Assembly: GCF_003351045.1 (NCBI RefSeq)
Contig: NZ_QQZY01000001.1
Coordinates: forward strand, 1 to 64,000
DNA: 64,000 bases
Direction of reading: 5' to 3'
Source of the DNA: Gaiella occulta
GTDB taxonomy: Bacteria > Actinomycetota > Thermoleophilia > Gaiellales > Gaiellaceae
The translations under genes were made by a program, and so were the position numbers. Each line of letters opens with the position of its first letter. The first letter of the stretch is position 1. The notes beneath the pieces are model-generated. The model worked only from the letters and a program-made list of their open reading frames with translations, ran no database searches and was not told the origin of the DNA. Shown here in pieces: positions 51,886 through 60,965 of this stretch.

Positions 51886-52398
51886 TCAATTGATGGCAGA
51901 CAGCCGTCGCGCCTGCCGCTTCGCCGACGCGCGGGCCATGCCGACGCGTCCGGTGCGGACGAGCTCCTGGATGCCGTGCGGCCGGGCGAGCTCCTGGAAC
52001 GAGTCGAGCTCCTCGGGCGTGCCGGTGAGCTCGAAGAGGATCGCGTCCGGGCCGAGGTCGACGACACGCCCCTTGAAGGCCTCCGCGGTCGTGATCAACT
52101 CCGCCCGGCGCTCAGGCGACGCGCTCACCTTCAAGAGCAGCAGCTCGCGCTCGACCGCCTCGTCGGGTGCGAGCTCGGTCACGCGGAGGACGTTGACGAG
52201 CTTGTGGATCTGCTTCTCGATCTGCTCGAGCGAGTGGTGCTCGCAGTCGACGCGCAGCGTGATGCACGACACGCCGCGCCGCTCGGTCGGCCCGACCGCG
52301 AGCGAGTCGATGTTGAACCCGCGGCGGGCGAACATCGTCGCGATGCGCGCGAGCGCGCCAGGCCTGTCCTCGACCAGTACCGACAGCGTGTGCTTCAT
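51886..52398 (-). CDS. ilvN: Acetolactate synthase small (regulatory) subunit
   Basis: The 170 residues comprise an N-terminal ACT domain ([37 protein letters not shown]) that binds valine and a C-terminal regulatory domain. It activates IlvB and gives feedback control. It overlaps ilvB by ATGA. Confidence 0.96.
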   Translation of the reverse strand: MKHTLSVLVEDRPGALARIATMFARRGFNIDSLAVGPTERRGVSCITLRVDCEHHSLEQIEKQIHKLVNVLRVTELAPDEAVERELLLLKVSASPERRAELITTAEAFKGRVVDLGPDAILFELTGTPEELDSFQELARPHGIQELVRTGRVGMARASAKRQARRLSAIN

Positions 52399-54113
52399 TG
52401 CGTCGCCTCCACCGGCTCCTCGTACTCCACCATGTCGAGCGCCGCCGCGCCCGCGGGGATCATCGGGAAGCACTGCTCGGACGGGTCGACGCGGCAGTCG
52501 ATCACGACGGTGCGGTCGAGCGCGAGGGCCTGCTCGAGCGCAGGCTGCAGCTCCGCCTCGGACTCGACGAGCATGCCGACGCCGCCGTAGGCCTCGGCGA
52601 GCCGGACGTAGTCGGGCACCCGGTCTCCCAGCCCGACGTGCGAGCGCCGGCCGTCGAAGAACATGTCCTGCCACTGGGTGACCATGCCCAGGTAGCCGTT
52701 GTTGACGAGCACGACGACGATCGGGAGGTCGTCGATCACCGCGGTCGTGAGCTCCTGCGCGGTCATCTGGAAACAGCCGTCGCCGTCGACGCAGACGACC
52801 TTCGCCTCCGGCCGGGCCGCCTTGGCGCCGATCGCGGCCGGGATCCCGTAGCCCATCGTGCCCAGGCCGCCCGACGTGATGAAGGTGCGGGGCCGCTCGG
52901 CGAGCAGGTACTGCATCGCCCACATCTGGTGCTGCCCGACGCCGGTGGTGAAGATCACGTCCTCGCCGGCGGTGAGCTCCTGCAGCGTCTCCATCAGCTT
53001 CTGCGGCTTCAGCCAGTCGCCGCCGGAGCCGTAGCGGAGCGGGAACTCGTCGCGCCACCCCTCGATCCTGCGCACCCACGCGTCGGGCGCCGCGACGCCG
53101 CTCTCCCGGTGCTTGCGCACCTCCCGCGCCAGCTCCGCGAGCGCCTTCTTGAGCGGGCCGACGACGGGGATGTCGGCGTCGCGCAGCTTCGAGATCTCGG
53201 CCGGGTCGATGTCGAGGTGGACGATCGTCGCGCCCGGAGCGAAGGCCGACAGCTTGCCGGTGACGCGGTCGTCGAAGCGGGCGCCGATCGCGACGAGCAC
53301 GTCGCAGGTGTTCATGGCGAGGTTCGACCACTTCGCGCCGTGCATGCCGGGCCAGCCGAAGTGCAGGGGGTGGGTCTCGGGGAAGGCGCCCTTGCCCATC
53401 AGCGTCGTGACCACCGGCAGCCCCCCCGCCTCGGCCAGATCGCGCAGCTCGTCGCAGGCCTCGCCGTTGATCGTGCCGCCGCCGACGTAGAGGACGGGCT
53501 TCTCGGCGCCGGCGATGCGCTCGCCCGCCTCGCGGATCTGCAGCGGATGCACCTTCGACGGGGGCCGCCAGCCGGGCAGGTCGACCGTGTCCGGATAGAC
53601 GAAGTCGAGCGTCGCCTCCTGGATGTCGCGCGGCACGTCGACGAGGACCGGGCCGCAGCGGCCGCTGCGGGCGACGTGGAACGCCGCCTTCATCACGGCG
53701 GGGATCTCCTTCACGTCCTGCACGAGCCACGAGTGCTTGACGATCGGCATCGTGATGCCGGTGATGTCGCACTCCTGGAAGGCGTCGGTGCCGATCAGCG
53801 TCGAGCGCACCTGGCCGGTGATGCAGACGAGCGGGGTGGAGTCCATCCAGGCGTCGGCGATCGGCGTCACGAGGTTGGTCGCGCCGGGCCCCGAGGTGGC
53901 GATGGCGACGCCCACGCGTCCCGACGCGCGCGCGTAGCCCTGCGCCATGTGGCCGGCGCCCTGCTCGTGCCGGGCGAGCACGTGCCGCACGGACGTGCCG
54001 CGCGCCATCGCGTCGTAGGTCGGCATGATGGCGCCGCCGGGGATGCCGAACATCACCGCCACGCCCTCGGCCTCGAGGGAGCGGAGGATCGCGTCCGCGC
54101 CGTTCATCCTCAT
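52395..54113 (-). CDS. ilvB: Acetolactate synthase large subunit
   Basis: This ThDP and FAD enzyme makes acetolactate or acetohydroxybutyrate, the first committed step for branched-chain amino acids. The 572 residues include the cofactor-activating Glu in RHEQGAGHMAQGYAR, SGPGATNLVTPIADAWMDS, and the ThDP motif GDGCFQMTAQELTTA...NNGYLGMV. GGGAG lies 7 bases before ATG 54113. It overlaps the upstream LeuB-like gene (ATGA). Confidence 0.97.
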   Translation of the reverse strand: MRMNGADAILRSLEAEGVAVMFGIPGGAIMPTYDAMARGTSVRHVLARHEQGAGHMAQGYARASGRVGVAIATSGPGATNLVTPIADAWMDSTPLVCITGQVRSTLIGTDAFQECDITGITMPIVKHSWLVQDVKEIPAVMKAAFHVARSGRCGPVLVDVPRDIQEATLDFVYPDTVDLPGWRPPSKVHPLQIREAGERIAGAEKPVLYVGGGTINGEACDELRDLAEAGGLPVVTTLMGKGAFPETHPLHFGWPGMHGAKWSNLAMNTCDVLVAIGARFDDRVTGKLSAFAPGATIVHLDIDPAEISKLRDADIPVVGPLKKALAELAREVRKHRESGVAAPDAWVRRIEGWRDEFPLRYGSGGDWLKPQKLMETLQELTAGEDVIFTTGVGQHQMWAMQYLLAERPRTFITSGGLGTMGYGIPAAIGAKAARPEAKVVCVDGDGCFQMTAQELTTAVIDDLPIVVVLVNNGYLGMVTQWQDMFFDGRRSHVGLGDRVPDYVRLAEAYGGVGMLVESEAELQPALEQALALDRTVVIDCRVDPSEQCFPMIPAGAAALDMVEYEEPVEATQ

Positions 54114-55099
54114 CGTCCCACTCCCATCGCGAACTCGGTGTCCCGCCGTGCGCTCGGGAGCAAGCCGAGCACGACGTCGACGAACTCCCGTGTCGTGGCC
54201 GCCACGCCCGGTCCGCTCATGTCCGGCGTGCGGCTCGCCGACAGCGCCGCCGCGAGACTCTCTTCGAGCGTCTGCGCCGCGGCCCTGCGTCCGATCCCCT
54301 CGTCGAGCAGCAGCGCCGCCGCGAGCAGCATCTCGCTCGGGTTCGCCACGCCCTGGCCGGCGATCTCGTCGGTGCTGCCGTGGGTGGGGGCGAACAGGCA
54401 CGGGCCGCCGCGCGAGAGCAGCCCGGTCGCCGTCAGGCGGCGGCGGCCCGAGAGCCGCGGCGCCTCGAAGAGAGCCTCGGCGAGCACGTGCTCGGTCACG
54501 AGCACGCCCACCGTCTCGGGACGCGCGCTGAGGGAGCGCAGCGCCTCCGTGAGGGAGATCTCCGTGACGTCGATGCCCGCGTGCCGCGCCGAGGCCGCGG
54601 CGACGGCCGCCGCCCATCCGTCGTTGACGGAGACCGAGACGAGGCGACCCGCCCGGGAGCGGGCGCTGCGGAACGCGCGCTCGATCGTCCACGCGGACGC
54701 GCCGGCGTGCAGCGGTGCGAACTGGGTGAGCGTGCCGCCGCCCTCGAGCAGCGTCCGGGTCATGGAGGCTGCGAGCTCGAGGCCCGCCTTCACGCCCTCG
54801 AGCGCCGGCTCCATCGCGCCCGCGACGAGCACGGCGTCGGCCGCGAGGATCGCGCGCCGCGTCGAGGTAGGGAGCGCGTGGCCCGAGCGCTGCAGCGCCT
54901 CGCCGCCGAACGGCGGGTGCACCTCCTCGACGGAGAACCCGTGCATGCGCGACAGCTCGGCGAGCGCGCGGCTCGCCTCGGCCATCACCTCGGGCCCGAT
55001 CCCGTGCCCGGCCAGGCATGCGATGCGCGCCGCCGGCGCGGTTGCGGCCTCGGGGCCGTGCCCGGCAGGGCCTCCTCGGTCGATGCTGTCGGTTCTCAC
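54110..55099 (-). CDS. LeuB-like protein lacking catalytic residues (likely pseudoenzyme)
   Basis: The 329-residue protein keeps the isopropylmalate/isocitrate dehydrogenase outline: AGHGIGPEV at the start, RAFRSARSRAGRLVSVSV in the middle, and APTHGSTDEIAGQGVANPSEM at the dinucleotide site. Compared with the intact LeuB at 40906, the LRKELG...RP arginines, the SVDKVN lysine and the TFGDILSD aspartates are all replaced (SVNDGW, TEHVLAEALFE). It is unlikely to catalyse the LeuB reaction. It heads the ilvBNC operon (ATGA overlap with ilvB) behind a leader peptide. A regulatory or sensing role is speculation. The start is GTG 55099 with AGGAGGAG upstream. Confidence 0.8.
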   Translation of the reverse strand: MRTDSIDRGGPAGHGPEAATAPAARIACLAGHGIGPEVMAEASRALAELSRMHGFSVEEVHPPFGGEALQRSGHALPTSTRRAILAADAVLVAGAMEPALEGVKAGLELAASMTRTLLEGGGTLTQFAPLHAGASAWTIERAFRSARSRAGRLVSVSVNDGWAAAVAAASARHAGIDVTEISLTEALRSLSARPETVGVLVTEHVLAEALFEAPRLSGRRRLTATGLLSRGGPCLFAPTHGSTDEIAGQGVANPSEMLLAAALLLDEGIGRRAAAQTLEESLAAALSASRTPDMSGPGVAATTREFVDVVLGLLPSARRDTEFAMGVGR

Positions 55100-55193
55100 G
55101 GTGCTCGATTCTCCTCCTACGGCGGCCCTGCGGGCGTACCGGTGCTAGCTCTTCCGTCGGCGTCTGCACCCGAAGCGCGGTGCGTGAGCGACA

Positions 55194-55213
55194 TCTCCCC
55201 CTAGCGGGGGAGA
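55194..55213 (-). terminator. Hairpin at the end of the ilv leader peptide
   Basis: TCTCCCCC (55194-55201) and GGGGGAGA (55206-55213) form a perfect 8-bp stem with a TAGC loop. On the transcript the first arm covers the last codons of the leader peptide. Further down, GCACC / GGTGC / GCACC segments can pair in two exclusive ways, as in attenuators. Confidence 0.55.
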
Positions 55214-55293
55214 ATGATCAGCTCGATGCCGGCGCCGCGCGATACCGCGAGGCGCTGATCGCGTACCAGAGAGGATACGGCGCGGCAGAGCAT
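55201..55293 (-). CDS. Probable branched-chain leader peptide of the ilv operon
   Basis: A 30-codon frame runs from ATG 55293 to TAG 55201. It ends GIELIILPR, so five of its last nine codons are Ile or Leu, and the hairpin at 55194-55213 overlaps its end. It lies about 100 bases before the first gene of ilvBNC. This is the expected form of a leader for ribosome-mediated attenuation by isoleucine and leucine. No ribosome site is obvious; a TACGAC box lies only 4 bases before the ATG. Confidence 0.5.
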   Translation of the reverse strand: MLCRAVSSLVRDQRLAVSRGAGIELIILPR

Positions 55294-55599
55294 CTGGGTC
55301 GTAGCATGCCTGAACAATCGATTATCCGCAACCGTGTGGTAATGCGAGGGGACGAAGGGCGCTTGTCACGCGGCGCCGGACCATCTATCCTCGACGGACG
55401 ATGCGCATTGCGAACGGGATCCTCGTAGCGCTGCCGGCGGCGAAAGCCGTCCCGTCGGCGAGCCCGATCGCCTTCGTCGCGCTGCCGCGTAGCAGCTAGT
55501 CGGCCCTCCGCTTCCCTCCCGCCCCGCCGGCTAGCCAGACGAAGCATCACCCGGCGGGAGCGTCAGTCACCCATCCCCCGAGCGAGGAAAGGCGGATCC
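55294..55599. other. Divergent regulatory gap between ilv leader and gltB
   Basis: The roughly 300 bases contain no convincing main gene. Going right there is AT-richer sequence (about 55310-55340, with GATAAT on the minus strand as a possible ilv -10). A TATCCT box lies at 55386-55391, followed 9 bases later by a 32-codon plus-strand frame (55401-55499, starting MRIANGILVALP) that may be a leader for gltB. A hairpin follows, CCCGCCGG (55523-55530) with CCGGCGGG (55551-55558). None is proven. Confidence 0.4.
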
Positions 55600-58500
55600 G
55601 TGAGCGGTACCCGGCACCTCCTGCACGACCCGTCCCGAGAGCGCGATGCCTGCGGCATCGGCCTCGTCGCGGATGCCCGCGGCCGGGCCTCGCGCGAGCT
55701 GCTCGACCGCTGCCTCGCCGGCCTCGCCGCCGTCTCGCACCGCGGCGCCTGGGCCGCCGACGGCGTCAGCGGCGACGGCGCCGGCGTCCTGTTGCCGCTG
55801 TCGGCGGCGCTGACCGGCGAGCCCGGCGCCGGGCTCGCCATGTGCTTCCTGCGCGAGCCGTGGCTGAAGAACGTCGTCGAGGAGGCGTGTCGGGCCGAAG
55901 GGCTCGAGCCGGCCGGTTGGCGCGACGTGCCACACGACGTGGCTGCGCTCGGCTCGACCGCGACGGCGAGCATGCCGCGCATCGCGCAGATGCTGCTCGC
56001 GCCGACACCGCACGCCGACGCCGAGGCGCGCGCGACGCGCGCGCGGCGCCGTGCCGAGACGATCGCCGGCGTCTACGTCGCCTCCCTCTCGTTCCGCACC
56101 GTCACCTACAAGGGCCTCTGCGCCGCGACGCAGCTCGCGACCTTCTACCCGGACCTCGCCGATCCCGCGTACGCGGTTTCCTGGGCGATCTTCCACCAGC
56201 GTTTCTCCACCAACACCGAGCCGAGCTGGGAGCGGGCGCAGCCGTTCCGCCTGCTGTGCCACAACGGCGAGATCAACACGATCGACGGCAACGTCGCGTG
56301 GATGGAGGCGCGGGAGCGCGCCCTCGGCGTCGAGGAGGGGCTCGCCCCGTCGCTCGACGTCAACGGCTCGGACTCGGCCCTCCTCGACAACGCCCTCGAG
56401 CTGCTCGTCCGCTCCGGCCGCGACGTGTGCGAGGCGGTGACGCTCCTCGTGCCGCCCGCGTGGCAGAACGACCCGCGCCTCGAGCCCGAGGTGCGCGACA
56501 TGCACCGCTACGGGGCCATGCTCGTCGAGCCCTGGGACGGCCCGGCCGGCATCGTGTTCAGCGACGGCCACACGTGCGGCGCCGCGCTCGACCGCAACGG
56601 GCTGCGGCCGCTGCGGGTCTCCGTCACGGGGGACGGACTCGTCACCTGCTCCTCCGAGTCGGGTGCGATCCCGCTGCCCGAGGGCGCCGCGGTGCGCCGC
56701 GGGCGCCTCGGCCCGGGCCAGGTGCTCTCCGTCGACCCCGACCGTGGGCTCCGCTTCGACGGCGAGCTCAAGCGCGAGCTTGCGGCACGGCGCCCCTACG
56801 GCGCCTGGGTCGACCAGAGCATCGTGCGCCGCCCGGCAGGCGAGCCCGGGCCGGTGCCGGAGGCCGATCTCGGCCCGCGCCACGCGCTGTTCGGCTACAC
56901 GCGCGAGGAGATGAGCCTGATGCTGCGCCCGATCGCGCAGACCGGTCACGATCCCGTCTACTCGATGGGGGACGACGCGCCGATCGCGCCGCTCGCGGGC
57001 CGGCCGCGGCCGCTCGCCTCCTTCTTCCGGCAGCGCTTCGCCCAGGTCACGAACCCGGCCATCGACCACTACCGCGAGCGCACCGTGATGTCCGTGGCGA
57101 CGCTGCTCGGCCCGCGCGCGGGCCTCGACGCCGACGGCCCCTTGCCCACCCTCGTCGTCCTGCCGGGCTTCCTGCTCACACGGGACGGGCTCGAGGGGCT
57201 CGCCCCGGAGCGGGTGGAGATCACCTTCGCCGCCGGCGAGGGTCTCGGGCCCGCGGTGGAGCGCGTCGCCGACGACGCCGTCGCCGCGGTCGAGCGCGGC
57301 GCGACGCTCATCTGCCTCTCGGACGTGTCGGCGGGCGGTGAGCGCGCCGCGATCCCGTCGCTTCTCGCGGTGGCGGCGGTGCACGGCCGCCTCGTCGAGT
57401 CGGGGCTGCGCACCCGCTGCTCGCTGCTCGTCGAGAGCGACGAGCCGCGCGACACGCACATGGTCGCCACGCTGCTCGGCTACGGCGCCGACGCGATCTG
57501 CCCCCGTCTCGCCCTCGAGACGGTCGCCCAGCTCGCGGCCAGCGACAAGGTGGGAGGCGACCGCCCGTCGCCCGACGAGGCGCAGCGGCGCCTGCTCGCC
57601 GCGCTCGAGGACGGCGTGCTCAAGGTGATGGCGAAGATGGGCATCTCGGACGTCGCGAGCTACCGGGGCGCCCGCCTGTTCGAGGCCGTCGGGCTCGACC
57701 GGCGGCTCGCGCGCCGCTTCTTCGGCGGCACCCATTCGGCGATCGGCGGCATCGGGCTCGACCGGCTCGAGCGCGAAGCGCTCGACCGCCTGGCCGCGTC
57801 GAAGGCCGAGAAGATCGAGCTCGAGAACCCCGGCTTCTACAAGTTCCGCAAGGGCGGCGAGCCTCACGCGACCGACCCCGCCGTGGTGGCGGCGCTGCAG
57901 GAGGCCGTCTCCGAGGAGGGCGTGAAGGCCGCCCATGCGCTTCGCGGCGCGGTGCGCAGCGGCAACGCCGGGCTGTACGAGCGCTTCGCGGTGATGGTCA
58001 ACGAGCGGACGCCGATCGAGCCTCGCGACCTGCTCGAGCTGGTGCCGTCGGCGGCGCCGGTGCCCGTCGAGGAGGTCGAGCCGGTCGAGGAGATCGTGAA
58101 GCGCTTCTCCGGCGGCGCGATGTCGCACGGCGCCCTCTCGGCCGAGGCCCACGAGACGCTCGCGATCGCGCTCAACAACCTCGGCGCGCGCTCCAACTGC
58201 GGCGAGGGAGGAGAGGATCCCGCGCGCTACCGCAGCGAGCGCAACTCGAAGATCAAGCAGATCGCGTCCGCGCGCTTCGGCGTCACGGCCGAGTACGCGG
58301 TCTTCGCCGAGGAGCTGCAGATCAAGGTGTCGCAGGGATCGAAGCCCGGCGAGGGCGGGCAGATACCGGCGCACAAGGTGACGGAGGAGATCGCGCGGCT
58401 GCGCAACACGCAGCCGGGCGTGTCGCTGATCTCACCGCCCCCGCACCACGACATCTACTCGATCGAGGATCTCGCGCAGCTCATCTTCGACCTGCGCGAG

Positions 58501-59931
58501 GTGAACCCGGACGCGGCCGTCTCCGTCAAGCTCGTCTCCGTCAGCGGCGTCGGCGTCGTCGCGGCGGGCGTGGCGAAGGCCCACGCGGACGTGATCCACG
58601 TGGCGGGCGCCGACGGCGGCACCGGGGCGAGCCCGCTGCCGTCGATCAAGCACGCGGGCGCGCCGTGGGAGCTCGGGCTCGCCGAGGCACAGCAGGCCCT
58701 CGTCGCCAACAATCTGCGCGGCCGCGTCCGGCTCCGCGTCGACGGGGGCTTCAAGACCGGCCGCGACGTCGTCGTGGCGGCGCTGCTCGGCGCCGACGAG
58801 TACTCCTTCGGCACGGCGCTGCTGCTGGCGGAGGGGTGCCTGATGGTGCGCTCCTGCCATCTCGACACGTGTCCGGTGGGGATCGCGAGCCAGCGGCCCG
58901 AGCTGCGGGCGAAGTTCGGCGGCACGCCCGAGATGGTCGAGGCGTACCTGCTGTTCGTTGCGCAGGAGGTGCGCGAGCTGATCGCGTCGCTCGGCTTCCG
59001 CCGGCTCGACGAGGCGATCGGGCGCGTCGAGTGCCTGCGGCAGCGGCGCACCGGCGACCCGTCGGCCGACGCCCTCGATCTCGCCCCGCTGCTCGGACGG
59101 GCCGGCGACGGCCATGCGCGCTACGTCGGCCTGCCCGTGCCGCACGAGGGCGACCGGCTCGGGACGCTGCTGCTCGCGGCGGGCCGCGGGGCGGTCGAGG
59201 AGCCTCGCCTCGTCGAGCCGGGATACGCGATCACGAACGGCGACCGCTCGGTCGGCGCGCGCCTCGCCGGCGCGATCGCGCGCGAGGTCGGCGCGGGGCC
59301 GCCGCAGGGCCGCGTGCGCGCCCGCTTCGAGGGATCGGCCGGGCAGAGCTTCGGCGCGTTCCTCACCGCCGGCGTCGAGCTCGACCTCGTCGGCGAGGCC
59401 AACGACTACGTGGGCAAGTCGATGTCGGGAGGGCGCATCGTGATCGCTCCACCCGCGGGCGACGCCGGCGACCCGGTTCTGCTGGGGAACACCGTCCTCT
59501 ACGGAGCGACGGGCGGGGAGCTCTACTGCGCGGGCGCGGCGGGCGAGCGCTTCGCCGTCCGCAACTCGGGCGCGACGGCGGTCGTCGAGGGCGTCGGAGA
59601 CCATGCCTGCGAGTACATGACGCGGGGCACCGTCGTCGTGCTCGGGCCGCACGGGCGCAACCTCGGCGCCGGCATGACCGGGGGCGAGACGTTCCTGCTC
59701 GACGCCGACGCGCGTCTCCTCAACGACGAGCTCGTCACCCTGCTCGAGCTCGACCGCGACGACGAGGCGCGGCTGCTGCGCCTGCTCGAGCGGCACCGCC
59801 GCACGACGGGGTCGGCGCGGGCCGCGGCGCTGCTCGACGATCCGGCGGCCCTGCGGCGCTTCCGGCGCGTCGTGCCGCGCGCGCTCCTCGCGAGGCTGGA
59901 CGAGGAGGAGGGCGGGCGGCTCAGCGCCTGA
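55600..59931 (+). CDS. gltB: Glutamate synthase large subunit
   Basis: The enzyme makes two glutamates from glutamine and 2-oxoglutarate. The 1443 residues begin with a short propeptide of 17 residues before the catalytic C18 (ERDACGIG), the N-terminal nucleophile of the glutaminase domain. A central domain and the FMN domain (GGAMSHGALS, GEGGEDP, HVAGADGGTGASPLPSIKHAG) follow. The 3Fe-4S cysteines are C1080, C1086 and C1091 (GCLMVRSCHLDTCPVG), and a C-terminal GXGXG helix closes the protein. AGGAAAGG lies 8 bases before GTG 55600. The partner gltD is not in the window, so the subunit pair is split here. Confidence 0.97.
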   Translation: MSGTRHLLHDPSRERDACGIGLVADARGRASRELLDRCLAGLAAVSHRGAWAADGVSGDGAGVLLPLSAALTGEPGAGLAMCFLREPWLKNVVEEACRAEGLEPAGWRDVPHDVAALGSTATASMPRIAQMLLAPTPHADAEARATRARRRAETIAGVYVASLSFRTVTYKGLCAATQLATFYPDLADPAYAVSWAIFHQRFSTNTEPSWERAQPFRLLCHNGEINTIDGNVAWMEARERALGVEEGLAPSLDVNGSDSALLDNALELLVRSGRDVCEAVTLLVPPAWQNDPRLEPEVRDMHRYGAMLVEPWDGPAGIVFSDGHTCGAALDRNGLRPLRVSVTGDGLVTCSSESGAIPLPEGAAVRRGRLGPGQVLSVDPDRGLRFDGELKRELAARRPYGAWVDQSIVRRPAGEPGPVPEADLGPRHALFGYTREEMSLMLRPIAQTGHDPVYSMGDDAPIAPLAGRPRPLASFFRQRFAQVTNPAIDHYRERTVMSVATLLGPRAGLDADGPLPTLVVLPGFLLTRDGLEGLAPERVEITFAAGEGLGPAVERVADDAVAAVERGATLICLSDVSAGGERAAIPSLLAVAAVHGRLVESGLRTRCSLLVESDEPRDTHMVATLLGYGADAICPRLALETVAQLAASDKVGGDRPSPDEAQRRLLAALEDGVLKVMAKMGISDVASYRGARLFEAVGLDRRLARRFFGGTHSAIGGIGLDRLEREALDRLAASKAEKIELENPGFYKFRKGGEPHATDPAVVAALQEAVSEEGVKAAHALRGAVRSGNAGLYERFAVMVNERTPIEPRDLLELVPSAAPVPVEEVEPVEEIVKRFSGGAMSHGALSAEAHETLAIALNNLGARSNCGEGGEDPARYRSERNSKIKQIASARFGVTAEYAVFAEELQIKVSQGSKPGEGGQIPAHKVTEEIARLRNTQPGVSLISPPPHHDIYSIEDLAQLIFDLREVNPDAAVSVKLVSVSGVGVVAAGVAKAHADVIHVAGADGGTGASPLPSIKHAGAPWELGLAEAQQALVANNLRGRVRLRVDGGFKTGRDVVVAALLGADEYSFGTALLLAEGCLMVRSCHLDTCPVGIASQRPELRAKFGGTPEMVEAYLLFVAQEVRELIASLGFRRLDEAIGRVECLRQRRTGDPSADALDLAPLLGRAGDGHARYVGLPVPHEGDRLGTLLLAAGRGAVEEPRLVEPGYAITNGDRSVGARLAGAIAREVGAGPPQGRVRARFEGSAGQSFGAFLTAGVELDLVGEANDYVGKSMSGGRIVIAPPAGDAGDPVLLGNTVLYGATGGELYCAGAAGERFAVRNSGATAVVEGVGDHACEYMTRGTVVVLGPHGRNLGAGMTGGETFLLDADARLLNDELVTLLELDRDDEARLLRLLERHRRTTGSARAAALLDDPAALRRFRRVVPRALLARLDEEEGGRLSA

Positions 59932-59950
59932 TCCGCATAGATAGCGATTT

Positions 59951-59970
59951 GTATGCATACTATGCAGAAC
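59951..59970 (+). promoter_or_regulatory. argC promoter with probable ARG box
   Basis: The -10 TACTAT (59958-59963) lies 7 bases before ATG 59971. It sits inside overlapping palindromes: GTATGCATAC (59951-59960) and TGCAT-ACT-ATGCA (59954-59966). ARG boxes bound by ArgR are palindromes of this size and AT-rich type, and argR is the last gene of this operon. A repressor here would block RNA polymerase. A further GCATA occurs at 59935-59939. Confidence 0.6.
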
Positions 59971-60963
59971 ATGGCTTCCGTCAGCATCGTCGGCGCGGCC
60001 GGCTACACCGGCCAGGAGACCCTCGACCGGGTGCTCGCCCACCCGCAGCTCGAGCTGGTCGCGATCGGGTCGGACTCGCTCGCGGGGCAGCCGGCGACGG
60101 CGCTCGACCCGCGTCTGAACCGCAACGGCGGCAAACGCGCGCCGATCTTCATCACGAACGACGCGGCGCTCGCGTGCGGGGCCGACATCACGTTCGTGTG
60201 CCTGCCGAACGAGCGCGCCGCCGCGATCGAGCCTCCCGCACGCGGCGTCGTCATCGATCTCTCGGGCGCGCACCGGTTCGACGACGCGGAGGTGTACCGG
60301 CGCTGGTACGGGTTCGACCATCCGCGCGCCGGCGAGCTCGGCCGCTGGTCGTACGCTCTGCCCGAGCTCGTGCCGCCGCACGGGACGCTGATCGCAAACC
60401 CGGGCTGCTACGCGACCGCTGCCCTGCTCGCGCTCGGTCCGCTCGCGGGGGCGATCGATCCTGCCGGCGTCGTGGTGGACGGCAAGTCCGGCATGACCGG
60501 GGCCGGCAAGGTGCCGCGGCCGTCGATGCACGCGGGCGCGGTGCTCGAGAACATCTCCCCGTACAAGGTCGGCGTGCACCAGCATGCGCCGGAGATCGCG
60601 GCGCACCTCGGCTTCGACGTGACCTTCGTGCCCCACCTGCTGCCCGTGCGCCGCGGGCTGCTCGCGACCTGCTACGTCCGCTCCGGCGGAGCAGGCCTGC
60701 GGGCTCTGCTCGAGGCCCACTACGCGGACAGCCCGGTCGTCACCGTGCTTCCCGAGGGAGCGACGCCCGACCTGTCCCGCGTCCGGCACACCGACGCCGC
60801 CGAGATCGCCCTCTTCGACGACGGGTTCACCGACCGCACGATCGTGATCTGCGCCGTCGACAATCTCGGCAAGGGGGCGGCGGGGCAGGCGGTGCAGAAC
60901 GCCAACCTCCTCTTCGGCTTCCCCGAGGCGGCCGGGCTGCGCCTCTCCGGGGTGCTCGTCTAG
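59971..60963 (+). CDS. argC: N-acetyl-gamma-glutamyl-phosphate reductase
   Basis: This NADPH enzyme is the third step of arginine synthesis. The 330 residues include the Rossmann start SIVGAAGYTGQETL, catalytic Cys in NPGCYATAALL, and VDGKSGMTGAGKVP with the HQHAPEI histidines. A longer frame begins at 59953, but the -10 box overlaps that stretch and the family start matches ATG 59971. Confidence 0.96.
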   Translation: MASVSIVGAAGYTGQETLDRVLAHPQLELVAIGSDSLAGQPATALDPRLNRNGGKRAPIFITNDAALACGADITFVCLPNERAAAIEPPARGVVIDLSGAHRFDDAEVYRRWYGFDHPRAGELGRWSYALPELVPPHGTLIANPGCYATAALLALGPLAGAIDPAGVVVDGKSGMTGAGKVPRPSMHAGAVLENISPYKVGVHQHAPEIAAHLGFDVTFVPHLLPVRRGLLATCYVRSGGAGLRALLEAHYADSPVVTVLPEGATPDLSRVRHTDAAEIALFDDGFTDRTIVICAVDNLGKGAAGQAVQNANLLFGFPEAAGLRLSGVLV

Positions 60964-60965
60964 CG

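Noticed and set aside
59953-59970. Longer argC start adding six residues
   Set aside because: The extension covers the -10 and ARG box; the Rossmann start fits ATG 59971.
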